A stretch of 58,501 bases of DNA from Sulfuritalea sp. (lineage in GTDB: Bacteria; Pseudomonadota; Gammaproteobacteria; Burkholderiales; Rhodocyclaceae): the NCBI GenBank assembly GCA_030651305.1, contig JAUSCI010000017.1:1-58501 (forward strand). The letters are read 5' to 3'. Positions 19,065-27,859 of the stretch are shown piece after piece (the first letter of the stretch is position 1; each line of letters begins with the position of its first letter). The notes under the pieces were generated by a model. That model was not told where the DNA came from, did no database searches, and saw nothing but the letters and a program-made list of their open reading frames with translations. Both the position numbers and the translations under genes were made by a program.

Positions 19065-19104
19065 TACCTACTCCTTTGGATAAATGAATGCTGCGGTCGA
19101 TTTT

Positions 19105-19139
19105 ATCCTGCCGGCAGGATCACCTGTTGCGGCGCAACA
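19105..19139. promoter_or_regulatory. Two adjacent palindromes upstream of hbd (operator candidates)
   Basis: ATCCTGCCGGCAGGAT (19105-19120) is a perfect 16-bp palindrome. TGTTGCG-G-CGCAACA (19125-19139) is a perfect 7-1-7 dyad 4 nt further upstream. On the hbd strand, a -10-like TAAAAT lies at 19099-19104 next to the first palindrome, so a protein bound there would cover the promoter spacer. Confidence 0.6.
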
Positions 19140-19655
19140 ATCGCGGTCTGGTCCGCCAACGGAGGGGCTTCGCGAACCGGCGCATTCACATGGGTCGATC
19201 AAGTCCGGGATCGTCGCCGGCGTCCCGGACGCAGCGTGTCCGCCCCGGCGCATTGCGCCGCCGCTATAGCCGGGGATCGATTTCTTGCGGAACATGTGGT
19301 CAAACATTGCTGCGATTTGAGCGGTTGCCGCTCAAATCGCAGTATTGATGATTTGCCCACACATTTCATCCGTGACAACGAAGCTGTGGTTCCGAACACG
19401 CAGGCACGCAACATCTCGGCGCCATAGCCCTTACCTTCACGGCCTGTAGCCGACCCGGCAGATCCGTTCGGCCTTCGGCGTTATCAAGGTCAGATACCTG
19501 CGGTAAAGCTGAGGCGGCATCCGAACTGAACCCTATCGCAAGCATCAATATCACCGGCATACCGCCCCTACGCTCCGCAGGAACATAAAACTCCGCTTAA
19601 CAGCCATCCAGCGGCTTTACCGTCACTGCGCACGTGCCATGCTATCGTCGCTCCA
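19140..19655. other. Non-coding gap with a 15-bp perfect hairpin
   Basis: About 515 nt between the hbd control region and gph with no convincing gene. The one clear structure is CTGCGATTTGAGCGG-TTG-CCGCTCAAATCGCAG at 19310-19342, a perfect 15-bp stem with a 3-nt loop and no T run on either side. Short reading frames here, e.g. 19366-19560 on the minus strand, lack a ribosome site and recognisable motifs. Confidence 0.6.
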
Positions 19656-20330
19656 ATGAAACCTATCCACTCCGTCACCATCGATCTCGATGGCACCCTG
19701 CTCGACACCGTTCCCGATCTCGCCGCCGCCGCCAACGGCATGATGCGCGAGCTGGGCCGCGCCGAATTTCCGCTGGAGCTGGTCGCCTCTTTCGTCGGCC
19801 GAGGCATTCCCAAGCTGGTCGAGCGCTGCCTGCCGGACCTCGACGCCGCAGCCGTGGCCGCGGCCCAGGACATCTTCCGCCGCCATTACACGATCGAGAA
19901 CGGTCGCCGCTCGACGCTCTTCCCCGGCGTGCTCGAAGGCCTGCGTGCCTTCCGCGCGGCGGGTCTGCAACTTGCGGTGATCACCAACAAGGCCGCCGCC
20001 TTCACCGAGCCGCTGCTGGTCGCCACGCAGCTTTCGCCCTGGTTCGGCTTCGCGGTTTCGGGCGACAGCCTGCCGCAGAAGAAGCCGCATCCGATGCAGT
20101 TGCTGCATGCCTGCCAACGCATGGGCACGACGCCGGCCGAGAACTTGCACATCGGCGATTCGCGCCACGATGCAGTGGCGGCCCGCGCTGCTGGCTGCCC
20201 CGTGTTCATCGTGCCCTACGGCTACAACGAGGGCGAGGATGTGCAAGGAATCGACTGCGATGCTATAGTCGCGTCGCTGGCCGAGGCTGCTCGCCGTATC
20301 GCCGGCACCGACTTTCGAAAGATCGCTTAA
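19656..20330 (+). CDS. gph: Phosphoglycolate phosphatase (HAD superfamily)
   Basis: 224 residues with HAD motif I TIDLDGTLLDTVPDL, a helical cap (AAAANGMMRELGR, LVASFVGRGIPKLVERCLP), motif II LAVITNKAA, and motif III/IV KKPHPMQLLHAC with IGDSRHDAVAARAAG. It dephosphorylates 2-phosphoglycolate. In many betaproteobacteria gph stands just before trpE, as here, with the trp leader between them. Confidence 0.93.
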   Translation: MKPIHSVTIDLDGTLLDTVPDLAAAANGMMRELGRAEFPLELVASFVGRGIPKLVERCLPDLDAAAVAAAQDIFRRHYTIENGRRSTLFPGVLEGLRAFRAAGLQLAVITNKAAAFTEPLLVATQLSPWFGFAVSGDSLPQKKPHPMQLLHACQRMGTTPAENLHIGDSRHDAVAARAAGCPVFIVPYGYNEGEDVQGIDCDAIVASLAEAARRIAGTDFRKIA

Positions 20331-20356
20331 GACCCATGCTCCACCACAACCTGCAA

Positions 20357-20407
20357 ATGACAAGGAAACACGCCCTCGGGGCGGAGGCTTGGCCCTGGCG
20401 GGCCTGA
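20357..20407 (+). CDS. trpL: trp operon leader peptide
   Basis: A 16-codon frame, ATG 20357 to TGA 20405-20407, reads MTRKHALGAEAWPWRA with two Trp codons separated by one Pro codon (TGG CCC TGG at 20390-20398). It lies between gph and trpE, 95 nt before the trpE ATG, exactly where a ribosome-mediated attenuator peptide should be. Stalling at the Trp codons under tryptophan shortage would change folding of the following RNA. It was not checked experimentally, and only a weak ribosome site (AAGACC-type) is visible. Confidence 0.78.
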   Translation: MTRKHALGAEAWPWRA

Positions 20408-20460
20408 ACGCCTGCGCCATTTGAGCGCCTGATTTTCCGCGCGCCGGAGTTTTCGTTTCG
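20396..20460 (+). promoter_or_regulatory. Putative trp attenuator structures
   Basis: After the tandem Trp codons the RNA can form alternative GC-rich pairings. TGGCG (20396-20400) can pair with CGCCA across a 14-nt loop. Further on, TCCG-CGCGC-CGGA is followed by GTTTTCGTTT, a short GC hairpin plus T-rich tail resembling an intrinsic terminator. The exact 1:2, 2:3 and 3:4 helices need folding software. Confidence 0.5.
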
Positions 20461-20502
20461 AGCGCCTCGTCTTTGCAGCACCCGCTTCCGTGGAGTTTCC
20501 CC

Positions 20503-21990
20503 ATGACTGAATCCGATTTCAACCGGCTCGCCGCCGAGGGCTATAACCGCATTCCGGTGACGCTCGAAACCTTCGCCGACCTCGACACACCGCTGTCGAT
20601 CTACCTCAAGCTGGCCAACCAGCCCTATTCCTACCTGCTCGAATCGGTGCAAGGCGGCGAGCGTTTCGGCCGCTATTCCTTCATCGGCCTGGCCGCCAGC
20701 ACGCGCATCGCCGTGGTCGATGGCGCCATCATGGTGCTCAGCGGCAACCGCGTCGCCGAGCGGCGCGACCACAGCAACCCGATGAGCTTCATTTCCGAGT
20801 TCATGGCCCGCTTCAAGGTGCCCGACCTGCCCGGCCTGCCGCGCTTCTGCGGTGGCCTGGTGGGCGCTTTTGGCTACGACACGGTGCGCTATATCGAAAC
20901 CAAACTCGCGCAACGCAAATCGCCCGATCCGCTGGGCGTGCCCGACATTCTGCTGTTGCTCTCCGAAGAAATCGCCATCGTCGACAACCTCTCGGGCAAG
21001 CTGACGCTGGTCGTCTATGCCGAACCGGGCTTTCCCGGCGCCTGGAAGCAGACCCAGGCGCGACTCAAGGAACTGCTGGCGAAACTGCGCGCGCCGGTGG
21101 AAATTCCACCCGAAGTGCAGACGAGTTCCGCACCCGCCGCCTCGGAATTCGGCGAGGAAGCCTTCAAGGCGGCCGTGCGCCGCGCCAAGCAATACATCCT
21201 CGATGGCGACATCATGCAAGTCGTGCTGTCGCAGCGCATGAGCAAGCCCTTTGCCGCCAGCCCGCTGGCGCTCTACCGCGCACTGCGCGCGCTGAATCCC
21301 TCGCCCTACATGTTCTATTTCAACTTCGAGGATTTCCACGTCGTCGGCGCCTCGCCGGAGATCCTGGTGCGCCTCGAACACCAGGATGGCAGGAAGCGCG
21401 TGACCGTGCGTCCCATCGCCGGCACGCGCAAACGCGGCGCCACCGCCGCCGAGGACGAGGCGCTCGCCACCGACCTGCTGGCCGACCCGAAGGAACGCGC
21501 CGAACACCTGATGCTGCTCGACCTCGGTCGCAACGACATCGGCCGCGTCGCCAAGACCGGCACGGTCAAGGTCACCGACCAGTTCATCATCGAGCGCTAC
21601 TCGCACGTAATGCACATCGTCTCCAACGTCGAGGGCGAGCTGAAGGACGACGAGGGCGCGCTAGGCGTACTGCGGGCCACCTTCCCGGCGGGCACGGTAT
21701 CCGGTGCGCCGAAAGTGCGCGCCATGGAAATCATCGACGAACTGGAACCGTCGAAGCGCGGCATCTACGCCGGCAGCGTCGGCTACCTGGGTTTCAACGG
21801 CGACATGGATCTGGCCATCGCGATCCGCACCGCCGTCATCAAGGATGGACAGATCCACGTCCAGGCCGGCGCCGGCATCGTCGCCGATTCCGATCCCGAT
21901 TCGGAATGGCAGGAAACGCTGAGCAAGGCGCGGGCGCAACTGCGCGCCGCCGAGATGGCCGAAGCCGGCCTCGATACGCGTTTCGATTGA
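20503..21990 (+). CDS. trpE: Anthranilate synthase component I
   Basis: 495 residues from ATG 20503, which has TGGAG upstream. The N-terminal region has [21 protein letters not shown], whose LLES motif belongs to the tryptophan feedback site. The catalytic domain has [53 protein letters not shown] and [22 protein letters not shown]. It makes anthranilate from chorismate with TrpG-supplied ammonia. It is the first gene of trpEGDC. Confidence 0.96.
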   Translation: MTESDFNRLAAEGYNRIPVTLETFADLDTPLSIYLKLANQPYSYLLESVQGGERFGRYSFIGLAASTRIAVVDGAIMVLSGNRVAERRDHSNPMSFISEFMARFKVPDLPGLPRFCGGLVGAFGYDTVRYIETKLAQRKSPDPLGVPDILLLLSEEIAIVDNLSGKLTLVVYAEPGFPGAWKQTQARLKELLAKLRAPVEIPPEVQTSSAPAASEFGEEAFKAAVRRAKQYILDGDIMQVVLSQRMSKPFAASPLALYRALRALNPSPYMFYFNFEDFHVVGASPEILVRLEHQDGRKRVTVRPIAGTRKRGATAAEDEALATDLLADPKERAEHLMLLDLGRNDIGRVAKTGTVKVTDQFIIERYSHVMHIVSNVEGELKDDEGALGVLRATFPAGTVSGAPKVRAMEIIDELEPSKRGIYAGSVGYLGFNGDMDLAIAIRTAVIKDGQIHVQAGAGIVADSDPDSEWQETLSKARAQLRAAEMAEAGLDTRFD

Positions 21991-22000
21991 GGAGGCTGCC

Positions 22001-22570
22001 ATGCTGCTGATGATCGACAACTACGACAGCTTCACCTATAACCTGGTGCAGTATTTCGGCGAGCTCGGCGAGGACGTGAAAGTCTTTCGCAACGACGCGA
22101 TTACCGTGAAGGAAATCGCCGCCATGAATCCGACCCGCATCGTGGTATCCCCGGGGCCCTGCACGCCGGCGCAGGCCGGCATTTCGGTGGCGGCGATCAG
22201 GGAGTTTGCGGGGAAGATTCCGCTGCTCGGTGTCTGCCTCGGCCACCAGAGCATCGGCGCGGCTTTCGGCGGCGAGATTGTCCATGCCAAGCAACTGATG
22301 CACGGCAAGACCTCGCCGGTGATCCATGAGGGCAAGGGTGTCTTCGCCGGCCTGCCGAATCCGCTGACCGTGACGCGCTACCACTCGCTGGCAATCCGCC
22401 GCGAGACGCTGCCGGCCTGCCTTGAAGTCACGGCATGGACGGAGGACGGCGAGATCATGGGCGTGAGGCACCGCGAGTTTGCCGTCGAAGGCGTGCAGTT
22501 CCATCCCGAATCGATCCTCACCGAATGCGGCCATGAGCTGCTCGGCAATTTCTTGAAAGGCACGAAATGA
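22001..22570 (+). CDS. trpG: Anthranilate synthase glutaminase component
   Basis: A 189-residue class I glutamine amidotransferase. [26 protein letters not shown] is the N-terminus, the nucleophile Cys is in [15 protein letters not shown], and the His-Glu pair is in [21 protein letters not shown] precedes the ATG, and the spacing from trpE is 10 nt. The last codons overlap the trpD start (ATGA). Confidence 0.97.
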   Translation: MLLMIDNYDSFTYNLVQYFGELGEDVKVFRNDAITVKEIAAMNPTRIVVSPGPCTPAQAGISVAAIREFAGKIPLLGVCLGHQSIGAAFGGEIVHAKQLMHGKTSPVIHEGKGVFAGLPNPLTVTRYHSLAIRRETLPACLEVTAWTEDGEIMGVRHREFAVEGVQFHPESILTECGHELLGNFLKGTK

Positions 22571-23589
22571 TCACTCCCCAGGAAGCGCTCCAGCGCACCA
22601 TCGAACACCGCGAAATCTTCCACGACGAAATGCTGCACCTGATGCGCCAGATCATGAAGGGCGAAATATCGCCGCTGATGGTCGCCGCCATCCTCACCGG
22701 ACTGCGCGTGAAGAAGGAAACCATCGGCGAAATCTCTGCCGCGGCCATGGTCATGCGCGAGTTGTCGACCAAGGTCGACACGCCGCACAACCCGAACTTC
22801 GTCGATATCGTCGGCACCGGCGGCGACGGCGCACATACCTTCAACATCTCCACCGCCTCGATGTTCGTTGCGGCGGCGGCGGGGGCCACGGTGGCCAAGC
22901 ACGGCAACCGCAGTGTCTCGTCGAAGTCCGGCTCGGCCGACGTCCTCGAAGCACTGGGCGCCAAGATCAGCCTGAGTCCGCAGCAGGTCGGCGAGTGCAT
23001 CGAGACCATAGGTTGCGGCTTCATGTTCGCGCCCAATCACCATCCCGCCATGAAGAACGTCGCCCCGGTGCGGCGCGAAATGGCGGTGCGCACCATTTTC
23101 AACATCCTCGGGCCGCTCACGAATCCCGCCGGCGCGCCGAACACCCTGATGGGCGTGTTCCATCCCGATCTGGTCGGCATCCAGGTGCGCGTCATGCAGC
23201 AGTTGGGCGCCGATCACGTCATGGTGGTGTGGGGCAAGGACGGCATGGACGAGATCTCGCTGGGCGCCGCGACGCTGGTCGGCGAACTGAAGGACGGCAA
23301 GATCACCGAGTACGAAATCCATCCTGAGGACTACGGCCTGGCCATGATGTCCAACCGCGGCCTGCGCGTCGCCGACGCCGCCGAATCGAAGGCGATGCTG
23401 ATCGAGGCGCTGGAGAACAAGCCCGGCACCGCACGCGAGATCGTCACGCTGAATGCCGGCGCCGCGCTCTATACAGCGAATCTGGAAGACTCGGTCGGCG
23501 CTGGCATCGCCAGGGCGCGCGAAGCGATCGCCAGCGGTGCGGCGCGCAAGAAGCTCGACGAGTTCGTCTCCTTCACCAGCAGGTTCTGA
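22567..23589 (+). CDS. trpD: Anthranilate phosphoribosyltransferase
   Basis: 340 residues. The PRPP site is [20 protein letters not shown], followed by [21 protein letters not shown] and the anthranilate-binding region [34 protein letters not shown]. It transfers phosphoribose to anthranilate. It overlaps trpG by 4 nt and trpC by 1 nt, so translation is probably coupled. Confidence 0.97.
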   Translation: MITPQEALQRTIEHREIFHDEMLHLMRQIMKGEISPLMVAAILTGLRVKKETIGEISAAAMVMRELSTKVDTPHNPNFVDIVGTGGDGAHTFNISTASMFVAAAAGATVAKHGNRSVSSKSGSADVLEALGAKISLSPQQVGECIETIGCGFMFAPNHHPAMKNVAPVRREMAVRTIFNILGPLTNPAGAPNTLMGVFHPDLVGIQVRVMQQLGADHVMVVWGKDGMDEISLGAATLVGELKDGKITEYEIHPEDYGLAMMSNRGLRVADAAESKAMLIEALENKPGTAREIVTLNAGAALYTANLEDSVGAGIARAREAIASGAARKKLDEFVSFTSRF

Positions 23590-24377
23590 TGTCCGATATT
23601 CTTAACAAGATCCTCGCCGTCAAACGCGAGGAAGTCGCGGCAGCGTCCGCTGCCAAGCCGTTGGCTGTCGTGCGCGCCGATGCCGAAGCGCAGCCGGCAG
23701 CACGCGATTTTGTTGGCGCAATGAATGCGGAAGTCGGCGCTGGCGGGACGGCGATCATCGCCGAAATCAAGAAGGCAAGCCCGTCGAAGGGCGTAATCCG
23801 CGCCGATTTCCGGCCGGCGGAGATCGCGGCCGATTACGCGAAGCACGGCGCGACCTGTCTTTCGGTGTTGACCGACCAGCAGTTCTTTCAAGGGTCGGAA
23901 TCCTACCTGCGCGAAGCGCGTGCCGCCTGCTCGCTGCCGGTGCTGCGCAAGGATTTTCTGGTCGATTCCTGGCAGGTCTACGAAGCTCGCGCGATGGGTG
24001 GCGACGCCATTCTGCTGATCGTCGCCGCCTTGTCGCTGGCGCAGATGCAGGAAATGGAAGCCATCGCCCACAGCCTTGGCATGGCCGTGCTGGTCGAGTG
24101 CCACGATGCCGCCGAGCTCGATGTCGCGCTGCAACTGACAACACCGCTGATCGGCATCAACAACCGCAACCTGCGCAGCTTCGACGTAAGCCTCGACACC
24201 ACCCTGTCGCAACTCGGCCGCATTCCCGCCGACCGCATCGTGGTGACCGAGTCAGGCATCCTGACGCCGGACGACGTTGCACTGATGCGCGGCCATGGTG
24301 TACATGCCTTTCTCGTCGGCGAAGCCTTCATGCGCGCGCCCTCGCCGGGAGCTGAACTGGCGCGGCTGTTTGCTTAG
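23589..24377 (+). CDS. trpC: Indole-3-glycerol-phosphate synthase
   Basis: A 262-residue TIM barrel without a fused TrpF domain. The N-terminus is [16 protein letters not shown]. Catalytic segments are [70 protein letters not shown], and [12 protein letters not shown]. It closes carboxyphenylamino-deoxyribulose phosphate to indole-glycerol phosphate. Its stop overlaps the convergent DUF2892 gene by 4 nt. No trpF, trpB or trpA follows. Confidence 0.97.
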   Translation: MSDILNKILAVKREEVAAASAAKPLAVVRADAEAQPAARDFVGAMNAEVGAGGTAIIAEIKKASPSKGVIRADFRPAEIAADYAKHGATCLSVLTDQQFFQGSESYLREARAACSLPVLRKDFLVDSWQVYEARAMGGDAILLIVAALSLAQMQEMEAIAHSLGMAVLVECHDAAELDVALQLTTPLIGINNRNLRSFDVSLDTTLSQLGRIPADRIVVTESGILTPDDVALMRGHGVHAFLVGEAFMRAPSPGAELARLFA

Positions 24378-24601
24378 GCGCAGCTGTTGGCAGTTGTCTC
24401 CGGCACGCCAAGCTTCTTCAGAATCATGTCCAGCGGACAGAACTTGGTGAAGCCGCTCTGAAACAGGTTGGCGCCGACGAAGGCGGTGAACCACAGCCAC
24501 GACAACTTGCTCATGTCGATCTGGCCGCTGAAGTGCGCTAGGGCAAGCGAGGTCATGATGAAAAAGCCGGCGACGATGCGAACGATTTGATTTACGGTCA
24601 T
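24374..24601 (-). CDS. DUF2892 small membrane protein
   Basis: 75 residues from ATG 24601, which is preceded by AAGGAG at ideal spacing. [20 protein letters not shown] is the first membrane segment, [33 protein letters not shown] the second, with the conserved FCP motif of the DUF2892/YgaP membrane domain. Family members are often encoded with sulfur-handling (rhodanese, BigR) or efflux genes. Here the gene lies 31 nt after the RND pump on the same strand, so co-transcription is likely. Function unknown. Confidence 0.85.
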   Translation of the reverse strand: MTVNQIVRIVAGFFIMTSLALAHFSGQIDMSKLSWLWFTAFVGANLFQSGFTKFCPLDMILKKLGVPETTANSCA

Positions 24602-24632
24602 GCGAAGAGCTCCTTGAGGGGAAAGTTGGGGA

Positions 24633-27600
24633 TCATGCATTTTTGATTCGATCCTTCATTGCGGCGTAATACAACACCGGGATCACCACCAGCGTCAGCG
24701 CGGTGGATACCAAAATACCGAAGATCAGCGACAGCGCGAGGCCGGCGAAGATCGGATCATCGACGATGAACAGGGCGCCGAGCATGGCCGCCAGCCCCGT
24801 CAGCACAATCGGCTTGGCGCGGACTGCGGCGGCCTGGATCACGGCTTCGGCGAAGTCCATGCCGCCGGCCACCTGCTCGTTGATAAAATCGACCAGCAGG
24901 ATCGAGTTGCGCACGATGATGCCGGCCAGGGCGATCATGCCGATCATCGAGGTCGCGGTGTATTGCGCGCCGAACAGCGCATGGCCCGGCATTACGCCGA
25001 TGATGGTGAGCGGGATCGGCGCCATGATGATCAGCGGCACCAGATAGCTCTTGAACTGCGCCACCACCAGCAGATAAATCAGGATCAGGCCGACGGCATA
25101 GGCGGCACCCATGTCGCGGAAGGTCTCGTAGGTCACCTGCCATTCGCCATCCCACTTCAGCGAGTATTGCGCGTAGGGATCCTTCGGCTGACTGATGAAG
25201 TATTCGCCCAGCGTGCCGCCCTGCGGCAATGCGATGCCGGCCAGCTTGTTGCGGATGTCGAACATGCCGTACAGCGGCGAATCCAGCTTGCCGCCCATGT
25301 CGCCGGTGACGAACACGACGGGCAGCAGATCCTTGTGGTAGATCACTTTCTCGCGCAGCGTGCGCCGGATCTCCACCACTTCGGACACCGGCACCATTTG
25401 TCCCTCACGCCCGCGCAGCTTGAGCTTGAGCAACTGGTCGATGTTGTTCTGGCGTTCCGCCGGAAGGACGATGCGCACCGGAATTTCGTACTTGGCGTCA
25501 CCGTCGTGCACCGGGGTCACGTTCTCGCCGGACAGCCCCAGTCTCACCACGTCGACGATGTCCTTCTGCGCCACGCCGAGCAATGCTGCCTTGGCCTGAT
25601 CCACGCGCAGCACCAGCTTTTCCGCATCGGCATCCACCGTATCATCGACGCCGACTATGTCTGCCGTGCCCTCGAAGGCCGCGCGTACCTGCTTCGCCAC
25701 GGCGATCTGGCCGGCATAGTCGGGGCCGTAGATTTCGGCGACGATCGGCGACATCACCGGCGGCCCCGGCGGCACTTCGACCACCTTGGCATTGCCGCCG
25801 TATTTTTTGGCAACCGCCACCACCCGCTCGCGCACCGAGACGGCGATCTCATGGCTCTGGCGATGACGATGTTTCTTGTCCACCAGATTGACCTGGATGT
25901 CGCCCATTTCCGGCGCGCTGCGCAAGTAGTACTGGCGTACCAGGCCGTTGAAATTGATCGGACTGGCGGTACCGGCATAGGCCTGGTAGTCGGCAACCTC
26001 CTCCACCTGCGCGATTTCGGCGGATATTTCGCGCAGTACGCGGGCCGTATCTTCGAGCGGCGTGCCGACCGGCATGTCGAGCACGATCTGGAATTCGCTC
26101 TTGTTGTCGAAGGGCAGCATCTTCAGTACCACCAGCTTGACGAAGCCCAGGCTGACCGAAACCAGAATCGCCGCCAGGATGCCGAGCCACAGCTTGCGCC
26201 GCGCCGCCTTGCCGGTGTCGGCATCGAGCAACGGCGTCATGAGGCGGCGGAAGAAACGATCCGAAAAAGGTGCCTGGTTCGATTTTTGTGGTTCTGAAAA
26301 ATCGAGCCTGGCCCCTTTTTCGTTTTCGTGCGCCACGGGCTTCATCAGCTTCAATGCCAGCCAGGGTGTAATCACGAAGGCAATCGCCAGCGAAATGAAC
26401 ATGCCCATCGAGGCATTGATCGGGATCGGGCTCATGTAGGGGCCCATCAGGCCGGTAACGAAGGCCATCGGCAGCAGCGCGGCGATCACGGTGAAGGTGG
26501 CGAGGATGGTCGGGCCGCCGACTTCATCGACCGCCGGCGGGATGATCTGCCACATCGGCTTGTCCGGTTGCAGCAGGTGCCAGCGATGGATGTTCTCCAC
26601 CACCACGATGGCGTCGTCGACCAGGATGCCGATCGAGAAGATCAGCGCGAACAGCGATACGCGGTTGAGCGTGAAGCCATAGGCCCAGGAGGCGAACAAG
26701 GTTGCCGCCAGCGTCAGGGACACTGCGGCGCCAACGATCACGGCCTCGCGCCGGCCCAGCGCGAACAACACCAGCAGCACCACGAAGCCGGTGGCAAAGA
26801 TCAGCTTGCCGATCAGCTTCTGCGCCTTGTCGGTGGCCGTTGCGCCGTAGTTGCGAGTCACGGTGAATTCGACGCCTTCCGGAATCACCGTGCCCTTGAG
26901 CCCCTCGGCGCGGGCGATCACGGCTTCGGCGACGTCGGCCGCGTTGACGCCGGGCTTCTTCGAGATCGAGAGCGTCACCGCCGGAAACTCCGCCTTGCGA
27001 TCGCCGTGCCAGACATAGCTGACCGGCTGGTCGGCGCCGTCGACCACCTGCGTGACGTCGGCCAGATACACCGGCTTGCGCTCGAAGACGCCCACCACCA
27101 AACGCTTCACATCGGCCGCGGACTCGATATAGGTACCGGTCTGCACCAATACTTCGCGGTTGCCGGCAACCAGGCTGCCGGCCGGCTGCGAGGCGTTCGA
27201 CACCTGCAAGGCGGCCTTGAGGTCCTGCGCCGTAATACCATAGGCATTCATGCGGTCGGCGTCCATGACCACACGAATCACATGACCGGGACCGCCGATG
27301 GTCGCCACATCGCGCGTGCCGGGAATGCGCTTGAGGTCGATTTCGGCGGCGCGCGCCACCTGCTGCATCTCGAAGGCCGACTTCAACGGGTCGGCGCTAT
27401 GGAAGGTCAGGGTCACGATCGGCACGTCGTCGATGCCTTTCGGCTTGATGATCGGGTCCATTACGCCCAAGTTGGGCGAGAGCCAGTCGCGGTGGGAGTT
27501 GATCGTGTCGTAGAGGCGCACCAAGGCCTGGATCGGATCCTCGCCCACCTTGTACTGCACGGTGATCACCGCCATGCCAGGACGCGACACGGAATACACA

Positions 27601-27845
27601 TGCTCGATGCCGACGATGCGCGACAGCACCTGCTCGGCCGGGCGCGCCACGAGTGCCTCGACATCTCTCGCCGATGCTCCGGGGAAGGGCACGAAGACAT
27701 TGGCCATGGTGACGTTGATCTGCGGCTCTTCCTCGCGCGGCGTGATCAGGGTCGCGCCGATGCCCAGCAACAGCGCAATCAGCGCGATCAGCGGGGTCAG
27801 GGAGTTCCTGAGGAAATACTCGGCAATACGACCGGAAATGCCCAT
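24633..27845 (-). CDS. RND-family efflux permease
   Basis: A 1070-residue inner-membrane RND transporter. TM1 region is LTPLIALIALLLGIGATLITPREEEPQINV. The proton-relay DD pair is in GILVDDAIVVVENIHR (about residue 410), and the periplasmic porter domains include PGASARDVEALVARPAEQVLSRI. The second half repeats the fold (MIGMIALAGIIVRNSILLVDFINE). It extrudes a substrate by proton antiport with the adaptor encoded 14 nt upstream. No outer-membrane channel gene is adjacent. Residues about 509-527 are encoded by a palindromic repeat (26263-26321) that looks inserted in frame in the cytosolic link before TM7. Substrate unknown. Confidence 0.92.
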   Translation of the reverse strand: MGISGRIAEYFLRNSLTPLIALIALLLGIGATLITPREEEPQINVTMANVFVPFPGASARDVEALVARPAEQVLSRIVGIEHVYSVSRPGMAVITVQYKVGEDPIQALVRLYDTINSHRDWLSPNLGVMDPIIKPKGIDDVPIVTLTFHSADPLKSAFEMQQVARAAEIDLKRIPGTRDVATIGGPGHVIRVVMDADRMNAYGITAQDLKAALQVSNASQPAGSLVAGNREVLVQTGTYIESAADVKRLVVGVFERKPVYLADVTQVVDGADQPVSYVWHGDRKAEFPAVTLSISKKPGVNAADVAEAVIARAEGLKGTVIPEGVEFTVTRNYGATATDKAQKLIGKLIFATGFVVLLVLFALGRREAVIVGAAVSLTLAATLFASWAYGFTLNRVSLFALIFSIGILVDDAIVVVENIHRWHLLQPDKPMWQIIPPAVDEVGGPTILATFTVIAALLPMAFVTGLMGPYMSPIPINASMGMFISLAIAFVITPWLALKLMKPVAHENEKGARLDFSEPQKSNQAPFSDRFFRRLMTPLLDADTGKAARRKLWLGILAAILVSVSLGFVKLVVLKMLPFDNKSEFQIVLDMPVGTPLEDTARVLREISAEIAQVEEVADYQAYAGTASPINFNGLVRQYYLRSAPEMGDIQVNLVDKKHRHRQSHEIAVSVRERVVAVAKKYGGNAKVVEVPPGPPVMSPIVAEIYGPDYAGQIAVAKQVRAAFEGTADIVGVDDTVDADAEKLVLRVDQAKAALLGVAQKDIVDVVRLGLSGENVTPVHDGDAKYEIPVRIVLPAERQNNIDQLLKLKLRGREGQMVPVSEVVEIRRTLREKVIYHKDLLPVVFVTGDMGGKLDSPLYGMFDIRNKLAGIALPQGGTLGEYFISQPKDPYAQYSLKWDGEWQVTYETFRDMGAAYAVGLILIYLLVVAQFKSYLVPLIIMAPIPLTIIGVMPGHALFGAQYTATSMIGMIALAGIIVRNSILLVDFINEQVAGGMDFAEAVIQAAAVRAKPIVLTGLAAMLGALFIVDDPIFAGLALSLIFGILVSTALTLVVIPVLYYAAMKDRIKNA
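26263..26321. repeat. REP-like 25-nt inverted repeat inside the RND gene
   Basis: The arms at 26263-26287 and 26297-26321 are reverse complements at 22 of 25 positions, with a 9-nt loop. Two of the three mismatches can be G-U pairs in RNA. The outer ends are AAAAAGG/CCTTTTT and the inner ends TCGATTTTT/AAAAATCGA. The AT-rich ends and central GCCTGG-type core differ from the surrounding coding sequence and resemble dispersed palindromic elements. It is translated in frame without a stop (KGARLDFSEPQKSNQAPFS). Confidence 0.7.
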
Positions 27846-27859
27846 GAAGTCTCGACCTT

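Noticed and set aside
19366-19560. Minus-strand frame beginning with a signal-peptide-like MPVILMLAIGF
   Set aside because: No ribosome site and no recognisable domain. Another frame of the same DNA is equally open, so coding status is unsupported.
20332-20407. Extension of a reading frame through gph into the trp leader as one long gene
   Set aside because: The long frame overlaps gph out of frame. Only the final 16 codons, with their own ATG and tandem Trp codons, make biological sense.
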